NCBI GenBank assembly: GCA_012270865.1
Contig: JAAXHL010000113.1
Location: 1-64,000, forward strand
Length of the DNA: 64,000 nt
Origin: Candidatus Poribacteria bacterium
Lineage (GTDB): Bacteria; Poribacteria; WGA-4E; WGA-3G
Reading direction: 5' to 3'
In this document: positions 1 through 8,966 of the stretch, in pieces
How positions within the stretch are numbered: position 1 is the stretch's first letter
Layout: each line of letters begins with the position of its first letter
Notes under the pieces: generated by a model
Databases searched by the model: none
Told to the model about the DNA's origin: nothing
The model's input: the letters and a program-made list of their open reading frames with translations, nothing else
Made by a program: the position numbers and the translations under genes

Positions 1-2
1 CA

Positions 3-233
3 ATAACTTCTGAGAAATATCAGTTAGATTTAATTGTCCCGACGATTCCAAGTTGGCGCGCTTGGCAATCAGATTTTTTGGTTATTGCTCCATACGCTGT
101 GGAATTTCGATATCCTGGTAAGTCCGCAACCGCCGAAAACGCGCAACATGCGACAAGCATTTGTAAAGAAGTGCGTCAAGCGGTTCGAGCAGAACTAAAA
201 CTCCCTCAAAACCCATCAGAAAGGCAGGTTTAG
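3..233 (+). CDS. HEPN-like domain protein, C-terminal part (partial)
   Basis: An open frame runs in from the left edge and ends at TAG 231-233, giving 76 residues of a C-terminus. It reads FLVIAPYAVEFRYPG, then an alanine-rich helix and KEVRQAVRAELKLP. An aromatic stretch, 'YAVEFRYPG', then a helix ending near VR..L..LP is typical of the C-terminal half of HEPN proteins, which are often paired with MNT nucleotidyltransferases in toxin-antitoxin pairs. The N-terminus and any partner lie outside the window. The next gene starts 3 bases after the stop, so the two are probably co-transcribed. The HEPN assignment rests on pattern only. Confidence 0.6.
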   Translation: MTSEKYQLDLIVPTIPSWRAWQSDFLVIAPYAVEFRYPGKSATAENAQHATSICKEVRQAVRAELKLPQNPSERQV

Positions 234-236
234 GGT

Positions 237-1052
237 ATGACAGCAACAAGAGTAAACATTCCAAAACTGGAAATCTCCGAACAGGAACGCGCTGAAGGCA
301 AACCTACACCAGAAAGCGTTGATGCTGGTGTGCGTCTCCTACGCGAGGCGGGGTTGGTGGTCATTGAAAGCGTCATTCCGCGCGATTGGATAGCGGAACT
401 CAATATCGCTATGGAGACTGAACTTCAGAACGAAGATGAGAAACAGAACGGCGAACATCCAATGCTCAAAATGCCGTTCATGGACCCGCGTATCATTGAT
501 AACCCTTTCGCTATGCCGATTCTAAAAGCGGCGATGGGTGAAAAAATCTTCGCGTATCTGCCCTACGGGTGCAACAGCACTCGTCCCGGAAATGAAATAC
601 AATGGATTCATAGAGACTCTGGACAACTTTTTCCTGAACTGCCGTTTGCACTCCCTGTTACGACAATCGTTGTTAACATTCCACTTGTTGATTTTACAGT
701 AGAGAACGGGGCAACAGAAGTATGGCCCGGTTCACATCTTATCGTTGATGACGAAGCCGTCCGCAATACGCCATATAACGTCTGTGAGGAAGATCGCGCC
801 GCAAATTATCCATCATTTCAGTTAGAGATGCCTGCGGGGTCTGTCGTTGTGCGTGATATGCGGTGTTGGCATCGGGCAATGCCGAATCGGACAGAATCTA
901 CTGTTAGACACATGCTCGCACTTGTCTATTTCCGACGACTACATCACGCTCCAGATGCACCCGGAATCTTCGGCGCACGAGTCCCAGAAAAGATATGGAA
1001 CAATATGTCTGAAGAAGCGCAAGAGGTCTATCGGTTCCAAGCACACAATTAA
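237..1052 (+). CDS. Phytanoyl-CoA dioxygenase (PhyH) family protein
   Basis: 271 residues, the usual length for PhyH-family non-haem Fe(II)/2-oxoglutarate dioxygenases. The iron triad is visible as H125-x-D127 in QWIHRDSG and H212 in RCWHRAMPN. An arginine a few residues further (PNRTES) could bind the 2-oxoglutarate carboxylate. The segment VNIPLVDFTVENGATEVWPGSH is the conserved jelly-roll core of the family. These enzymes hydroxylate diverse small molecules and the substrate cannot be read here. The ATG at 237 directly follows the upstream stop, so it is probably translated with the preceding gene. The downstream GH43-like gene is 84 bases away on the same strand. Confidence 0.85.
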   Translation: MTATRVNIPKLEISEQERAEGKPTPESVDAGVRLLREAGLVVIESVIPRDWIAELNIAMETELQNEDEKQNGEHPMLKMPFMDPRIIDNPFAMPILKAAMGEKIFAYLPYGCNSTRPGNEIQWIHRDSGQLFPELPFALPVTTIVVNIPLVDFTVENGATEVWPGSHLIVDDEAVRNTPYNVCEEDRAANYPSFQLEMPAGSVVVRDMRCWHRAMPNRTESTVRHMLALVYFRRLHHAPDAPGIFGARVPEKIWNNMSEEAQEVYRFQAHN

Positions 1053-1136
1053 GAAACCCCGTACTTGTCTTGCTGGTGCTGTTTAAAACTTCGCCAACAG
1101 TGTATGAAAATCGCGTAAGCCCTAAGAGAGGACAAT

Positions 1137-2027
1137 ATGAAACGGACACTCCTAATTCATCCAGAAATGCCTGAACTCGATAGAGAACACGGGTTCTCGA
1201 ATATCAACGGTCCCTCACTTGTCCGCGTGCCAGAATGGGTAGAGAATCCGTTAGGTAAATACTACCTCTACTTCGCGCATCACCGCGGTGCTTATATCCG
1301 CATGGCGTTCGCGGATGCGATTGAAGGACCTTATACCGTCTACCGTTCCGGTGTGCTGCATCGCGACAACACTGTGTTCCGAGAAGGCGACCACATCGCC
1401 TCACCGGATGTACATATAGATGAAGAGAACCGCCGTTTCTTTATGTATTTTCACGGGAGTTATCAAGGGCAGTCAACCTGTTGGGCAACCTCTACCGATG
1501 GCATAAACTACACCGCTTCGGATATACGGAATAGGCAAATGGGTCCATATTATCGTGTCTTTTGGTGGAACGGTTACCCGTATGCAACGAATCACGGTTG
1601 GATCAGTCGAGGACAAACCCCGGAATGGACAGCAGACTTTGTTCAGCGAGACACGCCGCTCTTTCCGCGTAAATCGGAGAAAGAACGTGCCAGCGCACCA
1701 CGTCACACAGCGAACCTTCTTGAAGGTGATACATTGACCGTCTATTATTCGCTCTATGCGGATAGTCCGGAACGTATCCGAAAAAGCACCGTACAATTAA
1801 CGGACGATTGGAACGATTGGCAGCCGTCTGAACCGATAGAAGTGATCGCTCCGAAATACGATTTTGAGGGTGTGGATCTACCGATTAGACCGTCAACAAA
1901 TGGGTTAGATCGCGAGCGCGTTCATGAACTCCGGGATCCAGCGATCTATTGTGAAGATGGCGAGAAGTGGCTGCTCTATTCTGTAGCAGGGGAGCAAGGG
2001 ATTGCGATTATGCAGCTCACTGATTAA
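1137..2027 (+). CDS. GH43-like five-bladed beta-propeller protein
   Basis: 296 residues without a signal peptide. The text carries propeller-blade phrases of GH43/GH32-like proteins: GPSLVRVPEWVENPLGKYYLYFAHHRG near the N-terminus, AFADAIEGPYTVY, SPDVHIDEENRRFFMYFHG around residue 85, and RDPAIYCEDGEKWLLYSVAGEQGIAI at the end. This arrangement fits a glycosidase or glycan-binding propeller, but a complete GH43 catalytic triad cannot be assigned with confidence. RBS AGAGAGGAC sits just before ATG 1137. It follows the PhyH gene by 84 bases, and co-transcription is likely. Confidence 0.7.
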   Translation: MKRTLLIHPEMPELDREHGFSNINGPSLVRVPEWVENPLGKYYLYFAHHRGAYIRMAFADAIEGPYTVYRSGVLHRDNTVFREGDHIASPDVHIDEENRRFFMYFHGSYQGQSTCWATSTDGINYTASDIRNRQMGPYYRVFWWNGYPYATNHGWISRGQTPEWTADFVQRDTPLFPRKSEKERASAPRHTANLLEGDTLTVYYSLYADSPERIRKSTVQLTDDWNDWQPSEPIEVIAPKYDFEGVDLPIRPSTNGLDRERVHELRDPAIYCEDGEKWLLYSVAGEQGIAIMQLTD

Positions 2028-2054
2028 CCGAAACTGTTATTTGAAATGGAAATT

Positions 2055-3212
2055 TCACGATAAAGAATCTAACAATTCATTCCAATAACGTAAATGAACT
2101 TCCTTGATGTCTGTATTCTGATTAAAATCTAATTGCAGGTTTTTTGAATAGCAATCTAAAAAAAGTTTTGGATCGCTCAGCAATCGTAGGTAGTATTTTA
2201 ATGATGGTAAGATGCCGTTAACAATTACTTCGCAGCCGTGCCGCGTACGAATTTGACGCACCAATGCGTTCACTGTTTCGGCATCATCAACATTTGGTTC
2301 CGCCGTGGTGAGTAGATAATAACGGGAGACAGAAGTTTCGGAAAATTTTTGATAGGCATCCCGAACAAGTGTTGATGAGATCGGGATGTCGTGCTTGATT
2401 TCAACTGCCTCAAAAAAGTCTCCATTTTCGTCCAGCACTTCAATATCTCCAATTCCTCCAGACTTAATATCCGATGTAGTATGGGTTTTTAGTGGAGAAA
2501 GTGTTTTGCTGTTATACCGCTCAATTGCCATGAGCATTTTATACGCGGAGTAAACTGCCAATACAGGTAACCGAGAACCGCCGGCAACACGATAATTATA
2601 CGAGAAGTGATAATCAAGGAGAGTCACTATATTTTCAATAGTTACTGTATCTGATTGTGAGGATTGGTTGCGATCTATGTTGGCCTTTTCAAGTAAACCG
2701 AGGCTGACTTGCGCCCTCTTCATCACATGAATCAAAGAGGCAAATATAGCGTAGAGGTATTTTTTTGGATCAGCTTGGTTTTCCTCAATATCGTTGAGAA
2801 TGAAAAGAAAAGCCCCCCTCACGGTTCTATCAAGAATTCTCCCAGGGTATTCCAGAGTATAAGGATGAGCCTGCTCAAGCGAACGAGTTAACCATCCGCT
2901 TCCGCTTTTCATAGCAAATCTTTGAAATTTTTCCGCGATGAAAGGTGTCACGTACGAGGTATCGAAACTTCTTCCTGAGTAACCATTTGGAAGTTCCCTC
3001 TTATGATAGCGGACATCTTGGGTGGGAGTTTCAATCTTTTTCGTGAGGGAAGTAATTAGGACTGCCAGAACTGCTTTTTGGGATTCTGCTTTTTCAGCGA
3101 TAGTCTTAATCCAATTTTCTTGGGTTTCTGAGAGCTCAGAACCGGTGTTATCTCCTGACGCTGCGCGTTGATAAGTGTCCTCCAAAATTGAGCGTATGTT
3201 GTCATTCATCAT
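2055..3212 (-). CDS. Putative type II restriction endonuclease, PD-(D/E)XK type
   Basis: 385 residues from the ATG at 3212. This start gives the ATGA overlap with the stop of the upstream methyltransferase; a longer frame to 3278 would run into that gene. The sequence GGIGDIEV, then about 13 residues, then AVEIKHD shows a D...E-x-K active site (D256, E271, K273) of the PD-(D/E)XK nuclease fold. Earlier text such as NGYSGRSFDTSYVTPF and SGSGWLTRSLEQ looks like a conserved substrate or DNA-binding part, but I do not recognise the exact restriction family. Translational coupling to a modification methylase strongly suggests the restriction partner. The recognition site is unknown. Confidence 0.7.
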   Translation of the reverse strand: MMNDNIRSILEDTYQRAASGDNTGSELSETQENWIKTIAEKAESQKAVLAVLITSLTKKIETPTQDVRYHKRELPNGYSGRSFDTSYVTPFIAEKFQRFAMKSGSGWLTRSLEQAHPYTLEYPGRILDRTVRGAFLFILNDIEENQADPKKYLYAIFASLIHVMKRAQVSLGLLEKANIDRNQSSQSDTVTIENIVTLLDYHFSYNYRVAGGSRLPVLAVYSAYKMLMAIERYNSKTLSPLKTHTTSDIKSGGIGDIEVLDENGDFFEAVEIKHDIPISSTLVRDAYQKFSETSVSRYYLLTTAEPNVDDAETVNALVRQIRTRHGCEVIVNGILPSLKYYLRLLSDPKLFLDCYSKNLQLDFNQNTDIKEVHLRYWNELLDSLS

Positions 3213-4258
3213 TTTTTCTCGAAAAGGCGTAGGGAAGCATTCGGTGTTTCTGATATACGTTGTCGGGCATCTTCGCAATATTCAGCATTAATATCATAAC
3301 CGATATAATGTCTACCCAGTTTTTTACAAGCGATTGCAGTTGACCCGGAACCCATAAATGGGTCGAGCACTAATGAGCCGGGAGGCGTAAGAAGGTTTAA
3401 AAATTCTTCCACAACTTCAACAGGATAGATTGCTGGATGTTTATTGCCTTTAATAGCAGCTACTGATGTTTCGATCACGTCTCGTTTGAGTTTGTTGCCG
3501 TGCATCCGAATGATTGTGAACCCTTTATTTTTTAATTGCAGTGTACGTCCACCTATTTGCCCGCCGAATGGCTCTGCGTGAATGCCTCGAATTTTCATCC
3601 GAAAATCGTGTGTCTCTCCTTGGAGGACTTCTTGGATAACTTCCGTAAGTTCTTTGCGTGCAACAGTCTTCTCGGCTTTAGATAGTTCAGATTCTTCAAT
3701 GAGTTCAAAATATCGCTGTCCAAGTTTAGTGCTATCTTTTTTTCTTGTTTGTTTTGGGGAGCGTTCCTGTGCTAAGAAAGCATTGAGGTCGTAGTAGTAA
3801 TCCTTTGATTTAACAAAATGGAAGAAAGGTTCCGTGCTACTGACGAGACGGCGCCGGAATTGGCGAGGGGTCGGGTTCCGTTTAACCCACGTAATTTCGT
3901 TGACGAGTGTGACTAAGCCTGTTTCGGTGGCAGCGAGCGCAAAACGGTAAGGAACAAGTAACAGATTGCTATCCATATACTTGTCCCCGATATTAAACAC
4001 GATACTGCCATCATTTCTCACAACTCGGATACATTCACGAAAAAGGGAAAGGAGCGTATTGATGTATTCATTGACATCCGTTTCGTTTCCCATACCGCTG
4101 CCATAATCGCGCTGTTGAAAATATGGCGGGGATGTAATCACCAATTGGATACTGCAGTCGGGCAACTGCTGGATGAGTTCAAGATTATCTCCACATATAA
4201 TTTGGTCAATAGGGAGAGAGTCCTCAACATTCTGAGCATTTTCAGGTATATATTGCAT
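3209..4258 (-). CDS. Type II DNA methyltransferase, beta class (probably N4-cytosine)
   Basis: 349 residues. Catalytic motif IV is TSPPY at residues 42-46, the form typical of N4-cytosine methylases. The AdoMet-binding motif I, LDPFMGSGSTAIACKKLGR, lies near residue 310, after the catalytic motif, which is the order of the beta class. Motif-like blocks DGSIVFNIGDKY and the region between them, with the target recognition domain around residues 170-270, are intact. It would protect the host site from the nuclease encoded directly downstream, which overlaps it by four bases. The methylase is first in the operon, a common order that lets modification precede restriction. Confidence 0.88.
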   Translation of the reverse strand: MQYIPENAQNVEDSLPIDQIICGDNLELIQQLPDCSIQLVITSPPYFQQRDYGSGMGNETDVNEYINTLLSLFRECIRVVRNDGSIVFNIGDKYMDSNLLLVPYRFALAATETGLVTLVNEITWVKRNPTPRQFRRRLVSSTEPFFHFVKSKDYYYDLNAFLAQERSPKQTRKKDSTKLGQRYFELIEESELSKAEKTVARKELTEVIQEVLQGETHDFRMKIRGIHAEPFGGQIGGRTLQLKNKGFTIIRMHGNKLKRDVIETSVAAIKGNKHPAIYPVEVVEEFLNLLTPPGSLVLDPFMGSGSTAIACKKLGRHYIGYDINAEYCEDARQRISETPNASLRLFEKK

Positions 4259-4279
4259 TTCTTGAGTATTGGTTGGTTG

Positions 4280-4462
4280 CTAAGAACGTTTTTCGATGAG
4301 TCTTCCGACGAAAAAAACTAAGATGCCGAGCGTTAAAAAACCCATCTCGACACCCATCGCTTTGGATTCACTATAATCAAACGGGTTGACACAACCCAGA
4401 TAGAGTCCTGCACCTAAACAGGCTATCCCCATCAGTTCAAGCGTTTTTCCGATATAATACAC
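4280..4462 (-). CDS. Small two-helix membrane protein
   Basis: 60 residues, starting at GTG with GGAGA five bases upstream. It has two hydrophobic helices: LELMGIACLGAGLYLG (about 8-23) and GFLTLGILVFFVGRLIEKRS (about 41-60), joined by a polar loop CVNPFDYSESKAMGVEM. A positively charged C-terminus suggests that end is cytoplasmic. No domain is recognised. It lies 21 bases upstream of the methyltransferase start on the same strand, so it may share the transcript, although a role in restriction-modification is not implied. The RBS and clean two-helix plan argue that it is real. Confidence 0.6.
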   Translation of the reverse strand: MYYIGKTLELMGIACLGAGLYLGCVNPFDYSESKAMGVEMGFLTLGILVFFVGRLIEKRS

Positions 4463-4525
4463 CGATTCTCCAATGTTATGTGGCTGTAGGACAAGCCTGT
4501 ACAGATGCCGCCCTACAGCAATCGA

Positions 4526-5236
4526 TTAATAGAGACTCTTAATGCGTCCCCACTGAATTAATTTTTGTTGTTTATTCGGTTCAATCCTTGCAGTGAAAAC
4601 AAGGTCAGGAAGGAACTCGTTTTCCGCTGTGTGACCCTCCGGTGCCCACCCGACTATGTGCTGTTGTTGTCCACCGTCAACATCGTTGTAGGCGATCGAG
4701 AATCCCACAGTATTGCCTTTTTCGGCGATATCGCCAACTTGGAAACTCAGTTCACACGTCTGTCCGTTGTTTCCCCATTCAACGCGCGTTAGCGGATAGT
4801 TTAGTATTTTCGGTGTCTTCCGAATAGGGATTTCAAAGCGATAATGATCATCTTTTCGTCCTGAATGGTGTGGATCCAGATAGATGACGAGATGGTCTTC
4901 AAGGAGAAGTTTTGTTTGATCCGTTTCAAGCTGATCGTCAATGAGTTTTATTGCGATATAAAGGAATCCGTTGCGCCAAACCGCCGCGAAAGACCCTGTA
5001 AAGTCGCTTGATTCAGCCCAATGTTGACGCGTTATTAAATTCTGCTCCAGTTTTCCTGGAATCGCTGTTTCCCAGACTGGGTCATCAAGATACCCGTCAA
5101 CGATAGGCGCGACTGACGCAAGTTCCGCATTATATTGGAAATTTTGAAGATTTCTACCTGTAACATGTCCTAATGCATAGGGGGTCGTCATAAGTAAAAA
5201 GCAAATTATAGCAATTATTTGTCTGTTAAGGTACAT
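4526..5236 (-). CDS. Secreted CBM9-like carbohydrate-binding protein
   Basis: 236 residues with a signal peptide (MYLNRQIIAIICFLLMTTPY, cleaved near ALG-HV). The mature part starts with APIVDGYLDDPVWETAIPG, the classic opening of the CBM9/DOMON-like beta-sandwich used to bind glycans. This is followed by FLYIAIKLIDDQLETD, DHLVIYLDPHHSGRKDDHYRFEIP and GFSIAYNDVDG, all standard strands of that family. There is no attached catalytic domain. RBS AAAGGAGG is strong. The gene is divergent from ftsH across a 333-base AT-rich gap. Ligand unknown. Confidence 0.75.
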   Translation of the reverse strand: MYLNRQIIAIICFLLMTTPYALGHVTGRNLQNFQYNAELASVAPIVDGYLDDPVWETAIPGKLEQNLITRQHWAESSDFTGSFAAVWRNGFLYIAIKLIDDQLETDQTKLLLEDHLVIYLDPHHSGRKDDHYRFEIPIRKTPKILNYPLTRVEWGNNGQTCELSFQVGDIAEKGNTVGFSIAYNDVDGGQQQHIVGWAPEGHTAENEFLPDLVFTARIEPNKQQKLIQWGRIKSLY

Positions 5237-5569
5237 GAATGCCTCCTTTTGCTATATTTTTTTTCTCAAAGCAGTTCAATGGTGTATCTTTATCTGTGGT
5301 ATAAGAGCAGACAAATGCGTGACCTTTATTAAGAATTTTGTCGTTTCTATTTCCAATTACTTCAAGTTATTAAGGTATACATTATACAGTATACATTAAA
5401 ACCGATACTTTTATCCAATTAAAATTGGCAATTTCGGGTCTGAGGCTTACAAGAAAGCATTTTTTAAAAAATCAGTTGAAATTATGAAAAAAATTTGTTA
5501 TACTTTTAAACAGGTTTTGAAATTGCATTTTTGGTCTGAGCGCAGACCTTAATAGAGAGGCAATCGGTT
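5237..5569. other. AT-rich divergent intergenic region
   Basis: 333 bases between the CBM9-like gene (minus) and ftsH (plus). It contains the ftsH promoter near its right end, listed separately. The rest is AT-rich with the short repeated words GTATACATTA and AGTATACATTA around 5374-5399. No ORF or structured RNA was recognised. Confidence 0.5.
5476..5504 (+). promoter_or_regulatory. Sigma70-type promoter of ftsH-folP-acpS
   Basis: -35 TTGAAA at 5476-5481, a 17-base spacer, and -10 TATACT at 5499-5504, preceded by TG to form the extended -10 TGTTATACT. It lies about 65 bases upstream of the ftsH start. The spacing and hexamers match the consensus closely. Confidence 0.7.
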
Positions 5570-7486
5570 TTGAATAAAAGTACAAGAAGTATGGTGATAT
5601 GGTGGGTAGTTATCGCGGGTATCGTTGTACTCGGTATCTACCAACTATTTAACCGCAGAGACCCAGTCTATCAACTGGCGACCTCTGACTTTCATAAATA
5701 TATAACGAGCGATCCAGATGTTTTCGACGATTATTTAACGTTGGATGAAGAATGGATTGAAGGACGATTTCACGAGAGTGCTGTTCATGAAGTCAAGGCT
5801 CAAATTTTGCAAAAGGTGCCGATTCAGGAATCCGATACGCATCTTCCGCCGAATTGGAAGGGTGAATTTAGGGCAAGCCGGGACGCGCTTGATGATTTCA
5901 ATATCCAAGAGAAACTTGGTGAGGCAGGGATTAACTATAACGTTGAGCCGCCCTCTAAATTTCCACAGGGGCTGCTTATATTTGCGACGACTATCGTACC
6001 ACTTCTTATTTTCTTAGGCCTAATAATTTTCCTGTCACGTCAGATGCAAGGCAGCGGCAATAGGGCACTCTCTTTCGGAAAAAGCAGAGCGAGACTCCAT
6101 TCTGAGACGCAAACGAAAATAACGTTTGAAGATGTCGCAGGTGTTGATGAAGCGAAAGAGGCACTTGAAGAAGTCATCCAATTTCTGAAAACCCCGAAAA
6201 AATTTGAACGCCTCGGCGGTCGAATCCCGAAGGGTGTACTGCTTATGGGACCCCCGGGAACTGGTAAGACGATGCTCGCAAAAGCTGTTGCTGGTGAAGC
6301 CGATGTTCCGTTCTATAGCATCAGCGGCTCCGATTTCGTTGAGATGTTTGTCGGTGTCGGTGCTTCACGCGTGCGAGACCTGTTTGAACTCGGTAAAAAG
6401 AACGCACCTTGTATCATCTTTATTGATGAATTAGATGCTGTCGGTAGACATCGAGGTGCCGGGATCGGTGGCGGACATGATGAACGTGAACAGACATTAA
6501 ATCAACTCCTCGTTGAAATGCAAGGCTTTGAAGATGTACCCGGTGTGATTCTCATCGCAGCGACGAACCGTCCAGATGTTTTGGACCCCGCCCTGCTTCG
6601 ACCGGGGCGGTTTGATCGGCAGATCGTTGTTGATCTACCGGATGTCCGCGGGAGAGAAGCGATACTCAAAGTACACACAAAGTCGCCGTATAAAATTGCT
6701 GATAATGTTAACTTGGAAATTTTAGCAAAGTCAACTCCCGGTTTCTCTGGTGCCGACCTCGAAAATATGACCAACGAGGCCGCGCTCCTCGCTGCAAGGT
6801 GCGACAAAACTGAAATCGACATGGCATGCTTTGATGAAGCAAAAGACCGCGTCCTCATGGGACCCGAACGGCGGAGTCTCGTGATTAGCGATGAAGAGAG
6901 ACGAATTACTGCTTATCATGAAGCCGGGCACGCTCTCATGTTACACTTCGTACCCGAAAGCGATCCAAACTATAAGTGCACTATTGTCCCACGGGGCAGA
7001 GCACTCGGTGTCACAGCAATGTTACCGCTCGAAGAACGCCATAATATGAGTAGAAAACGGTTACTTGCTCATATTATTTTTGCTCTCGGCGGTCGCGTTG
7101 CTGAAGAAATTATCTTTGGAGAACAGACAACCGGTGCACAGAATGATTTTGAGCAGGCGACGAGCCTTGCACGCCGTATGGTCACACAGTGGGGAATGAG
7201 CCATCTCGGTCCGCTCACTTTCGGCAGACGTGATGAACAGGTTTTCCTCGGTAAGGAATTGGGTGTCCATCAAGATTATAGTGAAGAAACCGCTATTGCG
7301 ATTGATAAGGCGGTTCACGACATCGTCACGGATTGCTATAAAAAAGCACGTGATATTTTGGAGACGAATCTTGAGGGATTAAAATTGTTAGCCGATGCGC
7401 TGTTAGAACGCGAGACCCTTGTTACAGAAGAGATTGATGAAATCCTTGGACCCCGACCACAACTGCCTCCAAGTCCAATTGTATGA
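5570..7486 (+). CDS. ftsH: ATP-dependent zinc metalloprotease FtsH
   Basis: 638 residues, normal FtsH length. Membrane helices at about 8-27 and 133-156 flank a periplasmic domain. The AAA module has Walker A GPPGTGKT (227-234), Walker B IIFIDE (282-287) and an arginine-finger region [20 protein letters not shown]. The zinc site HEAGH is at 450-454, with the expected downstream acidic ligand in [10 protein letters not shown]. FtsH degrades membrane and short-lived cytosolic proteins as a hexamer. The start is TTG with AGAGAGG upstream. It overlaps folP by four bases, and a strong promoter lies upstream. The periplasmic segment is somewhat longer than in E. coli. Confidence 0.97.
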   Translation: MNKSTRSMVIWWVVIAGIVVLGIYQLFNRRDPVYQLATSDFHKYITSDPDVFDDYLTLDEEWIEGRFHESAVHEVKAQILQKVPIQESDTHLPPNWKGEFRASRDALDDFNIQEKLGEAGINYNVEPPSKFPQGLLIFATTIVPLLIFLGLIIFLSRQMQGSGNRALSFGKSRARLHSETQTKITFEDVAGVDEAKEALEEVIQFLKTPKKFERLGGRIPKGVLLMGPPGTGKTMLAKAVAGEADVPFYSISGSDFVEMFVGVGASRVRDLFELGKKNAPCIIFIDELDAVGRHRGAGIGGGHDEREQTLNQLLVEMQGFEDVPGVILIAATNRPDVLDPALLRPGRFDRQIVVDLPDVRGREAILKVHTKSPYKIADNVNLEILAKSTPGFSGADLENMTNEAALLAARCDKTEIDMACFDEAKDRVLMGPERRSLVISDEERRITAYHEAGHALMLHFVPESDPNYKCTIVPRGRALGVTAMLPLEERHNMSRKRLLAHIIFALGGRVAEEIIFGEQTTGAQNDFEQATSLARRMVTQWGMSHLGPLTFGRRDEQVFLGKELGVHQDYSEETAIAIDKAVHDIVTDCYKKARDILETNLEGLKLLADALLERETLVTEEIDEILGPRPQLPPSPIV

Positions 7487-8307
7487 ACTGCCGTGGCAAA
7501 ATACTCACGTTAGATGGACGCACACATGTGATGGCAATATTGAACGTTACACCGGATTCCTTCTCCGATGGCGGGCAATATCTTGATGTCCAACAAGCAC
7601 TCAATCACGCAAAATTGATGGTAGCAGAAGGTGCTACACTCGTTGATATAGGCGGTGAGTCATCGCGTCCCGGGGCATCACCCGTTTCGATTACCGAGGA
7701 ATTGGATCGAGTATTACCGGTTATTCGTGCTGTTGCTGAAGCACTTGATGTCGTGATCTCGATTGATACGTCTAAAGCGGAAGTCGCTGAGAAAGCGTTG
7801 GCGGCTGGCGCGCATATCGTCAACGATATCACTGCATTACGTGGTGATCCAGAGATGGGCTCTATCGTCGCTGAAACGGGTGCCGGAGTTATCCTGATGC
7901 ATATAAAAGGCACACCGCGCACGATGCAACATGCACCGCAATATGAAGATGTTGTTCGCGATGTTTGCACCTCACTCCGCGAAAGCGTCCAATATGCTGA
8001 AGCACAAGGCATCAATGCTGAGAAGATCATCGTTGATCCAGGCATCGGGTTTGGTAAAACAACAGAACATAATATTGAACTCTTAAAACGTCTTTCGGAA
8101 TTCCGATCCTTGAACAAACCACTGCTCATCGGCACCTCACGTAAATCGTTTATTGGGAATATTTTAGGTCTCCCGGTAACCGAGCGCGTTGAAGGGACTG
8201 TCGCCACCGTGTGTTGGGCAATCGCACACGGCGCAGACATTGTGCGTGTTCACGATGTCAAGGCGAATGTCCGTGCCGCTCTGATGACCGATGCCCTTTG
8301 TAGATAA
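7483..8307 (+). CDS. folP: Dihydropteroate synthase
   Basis: 274 residues of a TIM barrel. It joins p-aminobenzoate to 6-hydroxymethyl-dihydropterin diphosphate in folate synthesis, in the cytosol. Signatures are MAILNVTPDSFSDGG (17-31), DIGGESSRPGA (55-65), SIDTSKAEVAEKAL, IVNDITA and IVDPGIGFGKT, with the closing RVHDVKANVRAAL. The ATG overlaps the ftsH stop in the form ATGA, so translation is coupled. The ftsH-folP order is common in many bacteria. All the substrate-binding loops appear intact. Confidence 0.97.
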   Translation: MNCRGKILTLDGRTHVMAILNVTPDSFSDGGQYLDVQQALNHAKLMVAEGATLVDIGGESSRPGASPVSITEELDRVLPVIRAVAEALDVVISIDTSKAEVAEKALAAGAHIVNDITALRGDPEMGSIVAETGAGVILMHIKGTPRTMQHAPQYEDVVRDVCTSLRESVQYAEAQGINAEKIIVDPGIGFGKTTEHNIELLKRLSEFRSLNKPLLIGTSRKSFIGNILGLPVTERVEGTVATVCWAIAHGADIVRVHDVKANVRAALMTDALCR

Positions 8308-8710
8308 ATCGATGCACCAAGAAAAAATATACGGAATCGGTATTGATATTGTTGAGGTTAAACGGATTCAAGAAGCGTCGCGTCGATGGGGCAGACGATT
8401 TGAGCAACGCATCTACACACATCAGGAACTCACGTACTGTGGGAACGCACCTTCTCGATACTGGCGGCTTGCCGCCCGTTTTGCTGCTAAAGAGGCAACA
8501 CTGAAGGCTCTCGGCACAGGGTTAACCACCGGTATGCGGTGGCAAGATGTGGAGATTCAAACGGATATATCCGGAAAGCCTGAAATTGTACTATATGGTG
8601 AAGTCCGCCGATGTGCTGATGAACGCAATATCAGTTCTGTGTTCGTCTCAATGTCCCATACAAATGTGTATGCTATCGCACAGGTGACCCTCTGCACTTG
8701 TATAAGTTGA
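8291..8710 (+). CDS. acpS: Holo-[acyl-carrier-protein] synthase
   Basis: 139 residues. AcpS moves 4'-phosphopantetheine from CoA to a serine of apo-ACP. The magnesium-binding GIGIDIVEVKRI motif is at 16-27, and WRLAARFAAKEATLKALGTG holds the second conserved block with the catalytic glutamate. The C-terminal VSMSHTNVYAIAQV corresponds to the family motif SHT..YA.A. The frame begins inside the end of folP (17-base overlap). An alternative ATG at 8312 would start just after folP and gives 132 residues, closer to the usual 120-126. Third gene of the ftsH operon. Confidence 0.93.
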   Translation: MPFVDKSMHQEKIYGIGIDIVEVKRIQEASRRWGRRFEQRIYTHQELTYCGNAPSRYWRLAARFAAKEATLKALGTGLTTGMRWQDVEIQTDISGKPEIVLYGEVRRCADERNISSVFVSMSHTNVYAIAQVTLCTCIS

Positions 8711-8750
8711 CCCGCAAGTTTCAACCCGATTTGCGTAACTCTTATTATAC

Positions 8751-8965
8751 AGGACTTACGCAATTTTGACGATATGGTGCTTCGTTAGCGGGTGAACGCT
8801 TAAAAAAACAGCGTTCTCAGTGCACAGGAGACCAACGGTTTCCTATGCTACAAAAGAGGACAGGCTAAAAGCATATCCTACAAAAGAGGACAGGCTAAAA
8901 ACCTATCCTACAAAAGAGAACAGGCTAAAAGCATATCCTACAAAAGAGTAACCTGCGTAAGTCCT
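8751..8965. mobile_element. TIR element, family B, copy 1 (with 30-bp tandem repeats)
   Basis: The segment is bounded by AGGACTTACGCA (8751-8762) and its exact reverse complement TGCGTAAGTCCT (8954-8965). The left end continues ATTTTGAC, as in copy 2 at 11860. It has no ORF, so it resembles a non-autonomous MITE or a REP-like element. Its middle holds a 30-base tandem array. Two further copies in this window share the ends but not the interior. Confidence 0.7.
8851..8948. repeat. 30-bp tandem repeat, 3.3 copies
   Basis: Units starting CAAAAGAGGACAGGCTAAAA at 8851, 8881 and 8911, with a partial CAAAAGAG at 8941. Units differ at only a few bases. They are directly adjacent with no spacers. The word CTACAAAAGAG that begins each unit also occurs once in the elements at 11860 and 49873. 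Confidence 0.9.
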
Positions 8966-8966
8966 A

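Noticed and set aside
7605..8240. 211-residue minus-strand frame opposite folP
   Set aside because: It is a serine-rich shadow of the dihydropteroate synthase gene with no RBS.
8851..8948. CRISPR-like array
   Set aside because: The 30-base units are directly joined with no variable spacers and there are no cas genes, so it is a plain tandem repeat.
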